Shown here piece by piece: positions 37,571 to 46,277 of a stretch of DNA of 64,000 bases. This DNA comes from Halorussus pelagicus. Lineage in GTDB: Archaea; Halobacteriota; Halobacteria; Halobacteriales; Haladaptataceae. The DNA is taken from the NCBI RefSeq assembly GCF_004087835.1, contig NZ_CP035119.1, positions 2,356,001-2,420,000 on the forward strand, written 5' to 3'. The position numbers and the translations under genes were made by a program. The first letter of the stretch is position 1, and each line of letters starts with the position of its first letter. The notes beneath the pieces are model-generated. The model searched no databases. It saw nothing but the letters and a program-made list of their open reading frames with translations, and was not told the DNA's origin.

Positions 37571-38011
37571 ATGGAACCGCTGTCACTGCTCGGACCGATT
37601 GACACGCTCTTCGCGGACATCATCGAGTACGTGGTGTTCGCCCTCGTGTTGGTCAATATGGGCACTCGCTGGTGGGCCTACAGGGACTACCGCAAGCAGG
37701 CCCAAAGCGACGACTACGACGAGGAACTGAGTCGCAACTGGCTCCACGAGGTCTCGAACGTCGTCCTCGTTCTCGGGTCGTTCTACCTGCTGAGCCTCCA
37801 TCACCACGCCGGGATGGTCCTCTCGACGCTCGTCCTCGGTCTGTTCGTGACCGACTTCTTCGAGTTCGAGGCCCGCGAAGTCGAACTCCGGAGCGACGAG
37901 AAACTGTCGAGTCCCAAGGGCGCGCTGAGCGCATCGTTCGTCGTGTTCCTCTACGCTGGCTATCTCAGCGTGTTCTTCGTCATCGAACCCCTCTGGAACT
38001 CCGTCATCTGA
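37571..38011 (+). CDS. Membrane protein at the edge of the cytochrome bc cluster
   Basis: 146 aa with four hydrophobic segments, a charged loop (YRDYRKQAQSDDYDEE) and several histidines (LLSLHHHAGM, NWLHE) within or next to helices that could ligate haem. Not recognised by function. TATA-like GGTTTAATACG near 37543 gives a leaderless start. It faces the bc-type cluster tail to tail. Confidence 0.75.
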   Translation: MEPLSLLGPIDTLFADIIEYVVFALVLVNMGTRWWAYRDYRKQAQSDDYDEELSRNWLHEVSNVVLVLGSFYLLSLHHHAGMVLSTLVLGLFVTDFFEFEAREVELRSDEKLSSPKGALSASFVVFLYAGYLSVFFVIEPLWNSVI

Positions 38012-38484
38012 TCGCGGCTTGCGGTCGTTTCTTTCGGTCCATCGCTTCTGGGTAGTCAGTCGTCGGTCTTCGCCCTCGCTGGAACTGCCGAGGCGAGCGA
38101 CCACCGCTTGTGACGAGTCGCGCTCTCCGAACCGCAGGACACTGCCGCGGACCGCGTGGCCTCCTCGCTCTTCGCGCGACACAGTCCTCTTCACCGTCCG
38201 CGACACCGTCCGTCGAACTGCTCGCGTTCGCGTCCGACACTCGACTGCGGCCGACGGCGACGTCCTCCGCGAACGGCACTCTGTGAAGGAGCGCGAGGAG
38301 TTCGCCGTCGCCGTGGCTCGGCGTGGACGCGGCCCAGTCGGTCGTCACCCTACTGGGAGACGGTCGTGCGCGGAGGCGACGCGACGTGCGTCGCATCGGC
38401 CTTACGAGACGACGACCCGACCCCGCGACTGCGCGCGGGCGGCGCTAGCGAGGGAGGAAAACGAAAGAAATCGAACGGTCGATT
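38012..38484. other. 473-bp gap with no supported gene
   Basis: High-G+C sequence with open frames on both strands, none of which looks like a conserved protein. Short gene-like phrases occur in neighbouring frames of the plus strand around 38230-38400, as in a decayed gene, but I cannot name a family. Confidence 0.5.
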
Positions 38485-38739
38485 CTACGACGATGCTTCG
38501 CGCAGTTGGTCGAGCGCCGGAAGAACGACCCAGAACGTCAGTACGCCGAGGATGGTGAACCACATCATCGCCTCCCGGAGCATGATGGCGGCTTGCCCGT
38601 ACATGTCCAGATTACCGGGAATCTCACCGAGAAGCTGCGTGTCCTCGAACCCCGGCGTGGTGTACCACCCTGACAGCACCATCCAGACGAGACCGCCGCC
38701 CGTCAGGATACCGAATCCCTTAATGAATTCGTCAGCCAT
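38485..38739 (-). CDS. Small two-helix membrane protein of the bc cluster
   Basis: 84 aa: MADEFIKGFGILTGGGLVW, a first membrane helix, a loop with GFEDTQLLGEIPGNLDMYGQ, and a second helix (MMWFTILGVLTFWVVLPAL). Not recognised; probably an accessory subunit of the bc-type complex. It overlaps the upstream gene by 8 bases. Confidence 0.8.
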   Translation of the reverse strand: MADEFIKGFGILTGGGLVWMVLSGWYTTPGFEDTQLLGEIPGNLDMYGQAAIMLREAMMWFTILGVLTFWVVLPALDQLREASS

Positions 38740-39049
38740 TGTTTGTTGGTTCGTCGGAGTCGTCTTTAGGTTTTCCCATTCCCTCGGCTCGGAAGCGAGT
38801 CGCAAACGCGTACACCGTCGCGCCCGCGGCAATCATCGCCACGCCGAGAATGGCCAGCGGCAGGTCCATCTCCGACAGCGAGAGTCGGGCCTGTCGTGTC
38901 GCGGTGTCGAGGACGATGAACCCGCCCACGACGAACGCCACCGCGAACATGGTCGAGAACACCGTCACGGCCTTGTAGAGCCTGAGCGGTACCTCGACTT
39001 CGCGTGCGCCAGTCTCCTCGTCGTCGGTGTCGTTCGTGCTCGAATCCAT
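38732..39049 (-). CDS. Small two-helix membrane protein of the bc cluster
   Basis: 105 aa with acidic ends and two central hydrophobic helices (about 26-48 and 63-83). Not recognised. It lies between the cytochrome b C-terminal subunit and the previous small protein and overlaps the latter, so it is probably co-translated. Confidence 0.8.
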   Translation of the reverse strand: MDSSTNDTDDEETGAREVEVPLRLYKAVTVFSTMFAVAFVVGGFIVLDTATRQARLSLSEMDLPLAILGVAMIAAGATVYAFATRFRAEGMGKPKDDSDEPTNNG

Positions 39050-39068
39050 AATAAAAATCGTGACGGCG

Positions 39069-39824
39069 TTACTTCGGCGGCCGGAGCCGGTAGTACCGGC
39101 GGTTGAGGTCGTACATGTACCCCTCGCGCATCGACTTCAGCACCGCGTACGTGATGGTGCCCACGATGGGCGGCACGAGGAACGTCAGGTCGAACAGCAG
39201 GTGCGGGTCGACGGGGGTGAGGTTCTTCGCCGAGTAGATGCTGATGGTCCACGCGAACGCGAACCCAGTCATCCCGACCGCGGACCAGAAGGGCTGTTCG
39301 ACCGGTCGGCGTGCGCTTCCCTTGTTCAGGAACGGGACGATGGCGACGATGCCGACGACGACGACGTTTGCAACGACGCCGTACGCGCGGTCGGACAGCA
39401 GCTTTTGGCCGCCGAGAATCGCCAGCTCAGGGTTGAGCGGGCCGAGCTTCAGCAGGCCGAACGACCAGTAAAGGTACCAGTCCGGCAGGATGACCGCCGG
39501 AGTCGAGTTCGGGTCGGCCGGAGCGCCGAGGTGCGGCGGGAGCGTCGCCGAGAGGAAGATGATCATCCCGACGAAGAAGCTCGTCAACGAGAGGTTCCGA
39601 ATCATCTCGTGAGGCCACACCGGGAACGCCAGCACGTCACGCTCGACGTAACTGGACTCCTGTCGGAGGTCTTGGTCCTCTCGACGTGCGCGCTCGAAAT
39701 ACTCGTAAGTCAGCCGGGAGAGACCCTGTGTACGCTGCTTGCGCTCGCTCCACGTCGGGGTCTCGTCGTCCGGCGGGACAATACCAGTTCCGCTTCCGTC
39801 TGTCTGTGGTTCTTCGTCTGCCAT
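39069..39824 (-). CDS. Cytochrome bc complex, cytochrome b C-terminal (subunit IV-like) protein
   Basis: 251 aa. After a soluble N-terminus (about 75 residues), several membrane segments follow. The Qo-site tetrapeptide appears as PDWY (PDWYLYWSFGLL) where most have PEWY. With the next gene it makes a split cytochrome b, like b6 plus subunit IV. It oxidises menaquinol and passes electrons to the Rieske protein. Confidence 0.92.
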   Translation of the reverse strand: MADEEPQTDGSGTGIVPPDDETPTWSERKQRTQGLSRLTYEYFERARREDQDLRQESSYVERDVLAFPVWPHEMIRNLSLTSFFVGMIIFLSATLPPHLGAPADPNSTPAVILPDWYLYWSFGLLKLGPLNPELAILGGQKLLSDRAYGVVANVVVVGIVAIVPFLNKGSARRPVEQPFWSAVGMTGFAFAWTISIYSAKNLTPVDPHLLFDLTFLVPPIVGTITYAVLKSMREGYMYDLNRRYYRLRPPK

Positions 39825-39827
39825 GAT

Positions 39828-40622
39828 TTAGTGGGGTTCCGCGATGCCCTGAATCCACACGATAGCGATGTGGACGGCGATGAGCGTCGTTACGACGAAC
39901 GGGAGCAGGAAGACGTGGAAGATGTACATCCGCTGGAGCGTCGGTTGCCCGAGGCTGAACCCGCCGAAGACGAGTAGCGCGAGCCACTCGCCGATGAGCG
40001 GTATCGAACGGGCCATCTCGACGCCAATCTGTCCTGCCCAGAACGCCAGTTGGTCCCACGGGAGAAGGTATCCCGTGTATCCGAACACCATCGTCAGGCT
40101 GATCAGGATGATGCCGATTATCCAGTTGAGTTCGCGCGGTTCCTTGTACGCTCCGGTGAAGTAGACTCGAAGCATGTGCAGGAACACGGCGGCGACCATC
40201 ACCTGCGCCGACCATCGGTGGATGGACCGGAGCATGAAGCCGAAGTTCAGGTCGGTCATGATGAACGCCAGTTGATTGTACGCCGTCGTCGGGTCGCCCG
40301 TGGTCGCCGGTGCGTAGTAGAACCCGAGTAACGCGCCACTCAGCGCCGCGACGACGTACGCGATGGTCGAGAAGCTACCGAGCGCGTACAGCGGGTACCA
40401 GTACCAGAACTTGTTGTCCAAGTTGTACTGCTCGGTGTGACTCTTGGGCATCTGCATGTTGACCCTGTAGTACAGGGTCTCCAGAATCTCGAGATAGTCA
40501 ACGACGCGGAATCGCTTGTCGAGCCAGATGAGAACCGTCAGGAACGTCGTCTCCACTGGCGACAGGTTCCGCTCCCGAAGCCATTCGCCGTGGTCGTGGT
40601 CGTCCTTGCGTTCGAGACTCAT
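39828..40622 (-). CDS. Cytochrome b N-terminal (b6-like) subunit
   Basis: 264 aa, four transmembrane helices carrying the two haem-ligand pairs: HRWSAQVMVAAVFLHMLRVYF and, 80 residues later, HVFLLPFVVTTLIAVHIAIVW. GYTGYLLPWDQLAFWA is the classical quinone-site motif. It lies 3 bases downstream of the Rieske gene and 3 bases upstream of the C-terminal subunit. Confidence 0.95.
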   Translation of the reverse strand: MSLERKDDHDHGEWLRERNLSPVETTFLTVLIWLDKRFRVVDYLEILETLYYRVNMQMPKSHTEQYNLDNKFWYWYPLYALGSFSTIAYVVAALSGALLGFYYAPATTGDPTTAYNQLAFIMTDLNFGFMLRSIHRWSAQVMVAAVFLHMLRVYFTGAYKEPRELNWIIGIILISLTMVFGYTGYLLPWDQLAFWAGQIGVEMARSIPLIGEWLALLVFGGFSLGQPTLQRMYIFHVFLLPFVVTTLIAVHIAIVWIQGIAEPH

Positions 40623-40625
40623 TGG

Positions 40626-41477
40626 TCACTCACCACCCGGTCGCGGGAGCGCGACGAACGACTTTTTGATGATGTTGAACGGGTCGTACACCGACTGGTG
40701 ACACTGGCAGTAGATCATGTCCTCTGCGCTGGCCACGGACGACCCTGCCAACCCTTTGAACGTTGGGACGCAACAAAAGTGCGTGCATTTGTTCAGGTTT
40801 GCGATAAATCCTTCTTCGGTGCTGGCCCCGATCCAGTCGTCTTCTTTGGCCATCTCTTCGATCCGACTGCTACGGATTACCTGAATCGGCATCCGACCGC
40901 TCGGCGGCACGTCCTGCGAGCGCCACATTCCTTGTGCGGGCTTACCGAGACCGCTCTGGCCGATGCCGTTGCCCCACGTCTCGTAGTCGCTGAAGTCGTC
41001 AACGTGAATCTTGTCGCCTTCGCTGACCGACTCGTTCTGCCAATCGAACTTCGAGTTGCCGGTGTATCGGAAGTAGTTGTCCTGGTCGGCGTCGGGTTGG
41101 ACGCCGGGGTACGTCTGGACGCCGCAGTACTGGAACCACTCCGAGGAGTAGGTAACGCCGCCCATTTCGGTCTCGGCGACCGTTACCTCTCGTCCGCCCT
41201 GATTGACCGTCTTCACTTCTGGCCAGACGCCTTTCAGGTAGCCTTCCGAGTCGATTTCGACCGGAATCTGGGGCATCCCGCGAGGTGCGGGACCGGAGGT
41301 GTTCTGCATCGCCATGAACTGAGTGGTCCCACCGCCAGCGCCGGTTTGGGCCGTGGTGGCGTTGACGCCTGCTGCGGCGGCCGTCGCGACGCCCGCGAGG
41401 GACGCGCCACCGACGACGCCTTTGACGAAGCGGCGGCGGCCTGTGCTCTTGGGGTATTTGTCGTCTTCTCCTGTCAT
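40626..41477 (-). CDS. Rieske iron-sulfur protein of the bc complex
   Basis: 283 aa. A Tat-like signal/anchor (GRRRFVKGVVGGASLAG) targets it outside. The [2Fe-2S] ligands are in CTHFCCVP and CQCHQSVYD, near the C-terminus. A long insert of about 150 residues sits between the anchor and the cluster domain, which is much larger than in mitochondrial Rieske proteins. The start at 41477 is fixed by the Tat motif. Confidence 0.95.
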   Translation of the reverse strand: MTGEDDKYPKSTGRRRFVKGVVGGASLAGVATAAAAGVNATTAQTGAGGGTTQFMAMQNTSGPAPRGMPQIPVEIDSEGYLKGVWPEVKTVNQGGREVTVAETEMGGVTYSSEWFQYCGVQTYPGVQPDADQDNYFRYTGNSKFDWQNESVSEGDKIHVDDFSDYETWGNGIGQSGLGKPAQGMWRSQDVPPSGRMPIQVIRSSRIEEMAKEDDWIGASTEEGFIANLNKCTHFCCVPTFKGLAGSSVASAEDMIYCQCHQSVYDPFNIIKKSFVALPRPGGE

Positions 41478-41479
41478 AG

Positions 41480-41866
41480 TTATCGCTTGTAGTACGGGTA
41501 CACTGCCTGTTTGAACTGGTCCCACGCGTCACCGAACGAATCGGTGCCGTGTTGCTGTTCCTCTCGGATGTAGAGGTCTTCCCACTTGCGGCGACGCTTC
41601 TTGACGATCATTACGTCCGGGAGGAACTCCTTGCGGTACAGCAGGAGGATGAACGCGAGGTCGATGAAGATGACCGCGAGGACGCCCCCGAGGTACATGT
41701 TTCCGATTCCACTGAACCCCCAACCAGTGAGCAGTCCGTAGGTGAACAGACCGACAAACACGACTTCGACCACCGTCAGAAGGACGATGGCGATAGCCGC
41801 GGCCGTACTCTCTCGTGGCGGTTCGTAGCGATGAATGTCGCCGTAAGTCGAGCCTGTGGATGACAT
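41480..41866 (-). CDS. Membrane accessory protein of the bc cluster
   Basis: 128 aa, two transmembrane helices (about 20-47 and 55-75) then a basic soluble tail (KKRRRKWEDLYIREEQ). Not recognised. It lies between the Rieske and cupredoxin genes with 2-base spacing on each side, so it is in the same operon. Confidence 0.82.
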   Translation of the reverse strand: MSSTGSTYGDIHRYEPPRESTAAAIAIVLLTVVEVVFVGLFTYGLLTGWGFSGIGNMYLGGVLAVIFIDLAFILLLYRKEFLPDVMIVKKRRRKWEDLYIREEQQHGTDSFGDAWDQFKQAVYPYYKR

Positions 41867-41868
41867 GG

Positions 41869-42525
41869 TTAGTTACCTCCGCTCGCGTGCGGTGACTCGC
41901 CGTACTTCAGGATGAAGAACGTGTAGACGAGCGAAACAGCCATCATGAGCAAGGCCCCCAGCCCGACGAAGTGGGCCTGAATCGGCACGCCCATGTGTTT
42001 GGGGTCCTCCTCCGCGTGTCCACCGCCGCCACTACTCTGCGCGCCGCCTTCCTGTACCGTGATGGAAGCCTTCATTCCGGCGGTGCGGTGTGGCTGGCAG
42101 TAATACTCGTACGTTCCGGTCGTCTCGAACGTGTGAGAGTGTTCGTGGCCGGTGTTGTAGGTCTTGGTCTCGCTCCCTGCCGTCCCTTCCCAACCCGCAC
42201 CGTCGGGTTGGCTATTCACGACGATGTTGTGGTTATCTGACTCCCAGACGAAGTTCACTGTCGTTCCGGGAGCGATGGTCAAATCGGCGGGCTCGTACAC
42301 GAGGCTCCCGCCGGGACCGACTATCACTTCCTCGGTCGGACCGCCACCGCCGGACGAGCCTCCGCTGGTCGTCGTCGCGTTGGCGGCGGTCGTGGTCTCG
42401 TTTTCGGAGGCAGTGGTATTGCCGGACGACGTGGTAGTCGTCTCTTGGGCCGCAGCGGCCGTCGCCCCTGCGGCACCGCCGCCCGCAACACCGGTGGCTG
42501 CCATCAGAAAGTCCCGCCTCTTCAT
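41869..42525 (-). CDS. Halocyanin-like blue copper protein with C-terminal anchor
   Basis: 218 aa. A Tat signal (KRRDFLMAATG) and a Thr/Ser/Asn linker precede a cupredoxin domain with the four copper ligands: His in DNHNIV, then Cys, His and Met in YYCQPHRTAGM. A C-terminal transmembrane helix (about 190-210) anchors it, unlike usual lipid-anchored halocyanins. It could carry electrons from the Rieske protein to the oxidase. Confidence 0.93.
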   Translation of the reverse strand: MKRRDFLMAATGVAGGGAAGATAAAAQETTTTSSGNTTASENETTTAANATTTSGGSSGGGGPTEEVIVGPGGSLVYEPADLTIAPGTTVNFVWESDNHNIVVNSQPDGAGWEGTAGSETKTYNTGHEHSHTFETTGTYEYYCQPHRTAGMKASITVQEGGAQSSGGGGHAEEDPKHMGVPIQAHFVGLGALLMMAVSLVYTFFILKYGESPHASGGN

Positions 42526-42610
42526 ACGGTTGAAAGTCAGGACAGGACTTGCTTAAAGCCACCGATGCCGCCGGACGGGGGTCTGGGCGGCCGACGCGCC
42601 GAGTATGGGT

Positions 42611-43516
42611 CTAGTTCCCACTTTCGGACCGCGGGGAAACGTCCGTATCGGGTGCGTCGTCGCCCGTCGAACCGCCCGCGTCGCCGACCGCATCGGGCGA
42701 CTCGTCGTCGCCGTCCGGCAGGAAGTCGGGTCGCTCCTCCTCGTCCAAGCCGACTGCCCGGAGGCGGTTGCGGTACTCCTCGGCCCGGAACCGGTCGGAA
42801 AGTCGGGCGTTGGCCACCAGCAGGAAGACGAACACGCCGAAGAAGAAAAACCCGAACGCGGCCACCGCGGCGACGAGCGGGAGACCGAGGGCTATCCACG
42901 ACACGAACAGCGCGACGCCAGCGAGGACGTGGGCCGCGGCGATAACCTGCATCAGTTTGTTGCCCAGTTGCCCGGAGCCTTCCGGTACCTCCGCGGGGTC
43001 GGGAAGCACCTCGCCCTCGGGCATCTCGGGCACCTCGTAGCTCTCCATCGAGGCCAGCGCCACCGAGGGTTTCACGTCTCGGAGGACGGTGCCGCTCCCC
43101 TCGACAGTGCCGTCGGGGTAGACTACTGCGTACCCCTCGTCGGAGTACGCCAGCAGTTGTGGCTTGCCGTTCCGTTCGATGCGCTCGACGACGGCGAACA
43201 CGTCTCGGTCGGCGACTCGACTCTTGAGGTCGGCCTCCACCCTGTCGAGCAGGTCGCGGCCGGTAATCCACGAGTCGTGGTCGAAGACCGCTTCCCACTC
43301 CTCGTAGGACATTTCGGCCATGTCTTGGGGGCCGAACTCCTCGAAGTCGTACTTCTCCTCGACTTCCTCGGAGGTGAGTCGGTCGCGCTCGCCCGCGTCG
43401 GCGGGGCGGTCCGGGTTCTCTCGGTCCTCCTCGGGGTCGGGTCGGCCGCTCGCGTCGGCCTCGCTCGGCGAATCGACCGGTCGTTCGCCCGCCGGGTCGT
43501 CCGAGGCGTCGGTCAT
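42611..43516 (-). CDS. Membrane protein upstream of the bc cluster
   Basis: 301 aa. An acidic, disordered head (about 55 residues) leads to a soluble domain (MAEMSYEEWEAVFDHDSWITGRDLLD), then two transmembrane helices (about 188-237) and an acidic tail. Not recognised. Gap to the cupredoxin gene is 85 bases, so it is probably part of the same gene set. Confidence 0.78.
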   Translation of the reverse strand: MTDASDDPAGERPVDSPSEADASGRPDPEEDRENPDRPADAGERDRLTSEEVEEKYDFEEFGPQDMAEMSYEEWEAVFDHDSWITGRDLLDRVEADLKSRVADRDVFAVVERIERNGKPQLLAYSDEGYAVVYPDGTVEGSGTVLRDVKPSVALASMESYEVPEMPEGEVLPDPAEVPEGSGQLGNKLMQVIAAAHVLAGVALFVSWIALGLPLVAAVAAFGFFFFGVFVFLLVANARLSDRFRAEEYRNRLRAVGLDEEERPDFLPDGDDESPDAVGDAGGSTGDDAPDTDVSPRSESGN

Positions 43517-43586
43517 TGTCCGGAACTCATACCTGTAGCGGTATAAGCGCCGCGACGTAGCCTCGGCGGTCAGGGCCGAAGCACGC

Positions 43587-44252
43587 TCAGAACGGCGTCC
43601 ATTCGTGCGGTTGGTCGCGCAGGCCTCGCACTCGCAGTTCGCTTTTGCCGTCGTCGCGCTCCCGAACGTCCACTTTGGCGTCGCAGAGTTGGGCCATGGT
43701 GCTGACGACCTTCTCGTCCTGCGTGGCCGGGTCGATGAGGAACACGCCGAGACCGTCTGTCGCGGCGATGCGCCCGCTGATCGTGTGGATAAACCGCGAG
43801 ACCGTCTGAAAGTCGGCGTACATCAACAGCGTCGAGATGGAGTACAGACCCGCCCGGACGCGCTCGGTGCCCGACCGGTGGATATTCTGGTAGAGTCCCG
43901 AGAACTCGATGCCGATACCCGTCAGGTCGCCCGGACTCGACACCGTCTCGACGCTGTCGGCGAACTGGCCTCGACCGGGTCCCGAACTCACGCAGTCCAC
44001 GACGCCGACGGGCGAGCCTCCGAGGTTGGTACAGAGACCGTCGCACTCCGAGAGAACCTTCCCGCTCGCCTTGTCGGTGGAGACGAGCAACATTCCCTCG
44101 CCGCGGTCGGTCGCGTCGGCGACCAGACGGAGCGCGAGACGGCGCGCGCCGCCCATCGTGGGACCGGCCACGAGCAGGTTCGTTCCGGGTTCGATACCGC
44201 CGAGCGGCAGGTCGGCGGCGAACTCGTACAGCGCGACACGCTCGTTGCTCAT
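43587..44252 (-). CDS. RecA/KaiC-like ATPase-fold protein with degenerate Walker A
   Basis: 221 aa. The core resembles archaeal RecA-superfamily (KaiC-like) proteins: PLGGIEPGTNLLVAG at the start and VFLIDPATQDEK late. The P-loop reads GPTMGGARR (about 30-38), lacking the GK[ST] lysine, so ATP hydrolysis is doubtful. It overlaps the response-regulator-like gene by ATGA, indicating a coupled signalling pair. Confidence 0.72.
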   Translation of the reverse strand: MSNERVALYEFAADLPLGGIEPGTNLLVAGPTMGGARRLALRLVADATDRGEGMLLVSTDKASGKVLSECDGLCTNLGGSPVGVVDCVSSGPGRGQFADSVETVSSPGDLTGIGIEFSGLYQNIHRSGTERVRAGLYSISTLLMYADFQTVSRFIHTISGRIAATDGLGVFLIDPATQDEKVVSTMAQLCDAKVDVRERDDGKSELRVRGLRDQPHEWTPF

Positions 44253-45184
44253 CGTCGTCCTCCTTCGCCGTCGTCCTCGGGCGGGTCCGCGCGGTCCTCG
44301 TGCAACTCGGACAGTTCGTAGTGCAGTTCGAGAATGTTCATCGCCACGTCCGCCAGCGTGGCGAGAAACTCCCGGTCGTCGTCCGAGAAGGTTCGCGGTT
44401 CCTTGCCGTAGGCACACAGCGTCCCCACGGTCAACCCGTTGTCAGTCGTCAGGTCCGCGCCAGCGTACGAGCGAATCCCGAGGTCGTCTAACTCTTCGTT
44501 GTCCGCGAACCGCGGGTCCTCCGTCACGTCTTCGATGACGGCCACCGGGTCGTCCTCGACGATGGCGTAGGTGCAGACGGAGTCCTCCCGTTGGATCGGG
44601 GTCCAGTCCGCGCCGTGACAGGCCAGAAACTCTTGGCTGTGTTCCTTTATCAGGCTGATCGACGACATCGGCACGTCGAGATGTCGGGCGGCGAGGTCGG
44701 TGATTTTCCCAACGTCGTCCTGTAGCGCCTCGGGGTCGAGGTCGTAGGGGTCGAGCGCGGCGAGTCGGTCCGTTTCGTTCTCTGGGAGCGGATACGCCGT
44801 CTGCGCGCGAAACGACGCGGTGAAATCCACGACGTTCCACAACTGGTCGGCGGCGTTCGGCGCGTCCTTGGGGACGTACTCCACGACGGTATCGCCGAAC
44901 TCGTCGGTGGCCAGTTCTTCGCGGTCGGCCGCGGTGTAGACGATGCAGGCGACGCTCGGCCGAACGTCCCGGACGCGCGTGGCGAGTTCGAGACCGGTCC
45001 CATCCGGCAGGTCGTGTTCGGTTACGACGCAGTCGGCAGCGCGTTCGCACAACAGTTTCTCGGCCGCCGAGAGCGATTCGGCCGCGACCAGCGTCGGCTC
45101 GTCGCCCGCGGCCCGAAGTCGGTCCAGCGTCTCCTCGCGGGCCGACTCGTCGGGGTCCACGAAGATGATGATGGGTCCGGACAT
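44249..45184 (-). CDS. Receiver-GAF signalling protein
   Basis: 311 aa. Residues 5-115 form a CheY-like receiver (FVDPDESAREE, VPKD lysine at about 106). The phosphoacceptor position in VVTEHDLPDG carries Glu (residue 56) instead of Asp. Residues 150-295 are a GAF sensor domain (SSISLIKEHSQEFLACHG). No output kinase or DNA-binding domain is present. The start is at 45184; it overlaps the RecA-like gene. Confidence 0.85.
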   Translation of the reverse strand: MSGPIIIFVDPDESAREETLDRLRAAGDEPTLVAAESLSAAEKLLCERAADCVVTEHDLPDGTGLELATRVRDVRPSVACIVYTAADREELATDEFGDTVVEYVPKDAPNAADQLWNVVDFTASFRAQTAYPLPENETDRLAALDPYDLDPEALQDDVGKITDLAARHLDVPMSSISLIKEHSQEFLACHGADWTPIQREDSVCTYAIVEDDPVAVIEDVTEDPRFADNEELDDLGIRSYAGADLTTDNGLTVGTLCAYGKEPRTFSDDDREFLATLADVAMNILELHYELSELHEDRADPPEDDGEGGRR

Positions 45185-45339
45185 TTGGTTCGTTCGTCCG
45201 AACTGTGGTTCCTCCGCCTGATTAAGTTTGCTACAAACTATCCCGAAGGCAACCAGTCGCGGCAAGGTCGGAATCTAGTCGGGAGCAGCGCGAGACCGGT
45301 TTCGCACCGCTTAACCACCCGCGTTCCCAACCGCCGTCC

Positions 45340-45828
45340 ATGGTCAGCGAGACGGTGGTTGCGGCTGGGGTCGCCCTCGTCGTCACTGCCAGCCTCCCGT
45401 TTTACCTCTACGGCGCGTGGTACATCCTCGACCAAGAGGTGGTTACGTGGGACGTGCTGATACACCACCTCAAGTTCATTACGGTCGGACTCCTGTTGAC
45501 GGGGGTGCCGATGGTGACGTGGATGCTCCCGCGCTTTTTCGACCAACTTGGGGGATTCGCGGCGCTTCACGCCTTCCTCGGCATCCAAGCCTACGCGATG
45601 TTACTAGTCGCGCTGACGGGCATCGTCCGCATCTTTCAGGTCAAGCGCCAGCACGACCTCTACGAGACCGACGCGGCCGACCGCGACGTGGACATCAGCG
45701 AACTCCACGAGAACATGGGCGCGTGGCGCGGGCGACTCCGCGTCGGCGTCGTGGGCTACGTCCTCTTTTGGGTGCTAGCGTGGATCGTCGGGATGGCACG
45801 ATTCTTCATCGACTACGTGTTGTACTGA
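45340..45828 (+). CDS. Four-helix membrane protein, histidine-rich
   Basis: 162 aa, four predicted membrane helices with intramembrane histidines (LIHHLKF, ALHAFLG) that might ligate haem. Not recognised; it may belong to the neighbouring respiratory gene set. Confidence 0.75.
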   Translation: MVSETVVAAGVALVVTASLPFYLYGAWYILDQEVVTWDVLIHHLKFITVGLLLTGVPMVTWMLPRFFDQLGGFAALHAFLGIQAYAMLLVALTGIVRIFQVKRQHDLYETDAADRDVDISELHENMGAWRGRLRVGVVGYVLFWVLAWIVGMARFFIDYVLY

Positions 45829-45853
45829 ATCGCGCGCTCCGATTTCCGGGTCG

Positions 45854-46261
45854 CTACGATTCCGTGGTTGTCTTACACGCTTCGCCGCCCGTCGTTGAAT
45901 AGTACCCCACGCTCCCCTGCTCGTACTCGACGATGAGTCGGTGACACTTGTCGTCCTCGTAAGTCACTGAGTCGGCGGCGTCGGTCCCGAGAACTCGCGT
46001 CGTGACCGTGACCCGTCCGCGCTCGCTCGGCAGGTCGTTCACGACCGGAACCGGTTCCTCTTCGGCGGGCGCGACGGCGTGGGTCTCATCGTAGACCGTC
46101 TCGCCGTCGGCCTCGATTTCGAGGTCGAATCGGCGCGAGCTGTTGCTCTGGTTGATTAACCGTAGCTCTGCGACGCGGGCGGACGGTTCGGAGTCACCGA
46201 GACAGCCACTCAGCGAGAGGGTGGTCCCGGCGGCCAGCAGGAATCGTCTTCGGGTGAACAT
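45854..46261 (-). CDS. Small Tat lipoprotein, unknown function
   Basis: 135 aa. RRRFLLAAGTTLSLSGC is a Tat signal with lipobox. The mature part is one beta-rich domain with two cysteines (CHRLIVEYEQG, EACKTT). The start was set by the Tat motif; the stop lies 25 bases from the convergent gene at 45340. Confidence 0.78.
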   Translation of the reverse strand: MFTRRRFLLAAGTTLSLSGCLGDSEPSARVAELRLINQSNSSRRFDLEIEADGETVYDETHAVAPAEEEPVPVVNDLPSERGRVTVTTRVLGTDAADSVTYEDDKCHRLIVEYEQGSVGYYSTTGGEACKTTTES

Positions 46262-46277
46262 CGTCTCTGGCAGTGAA

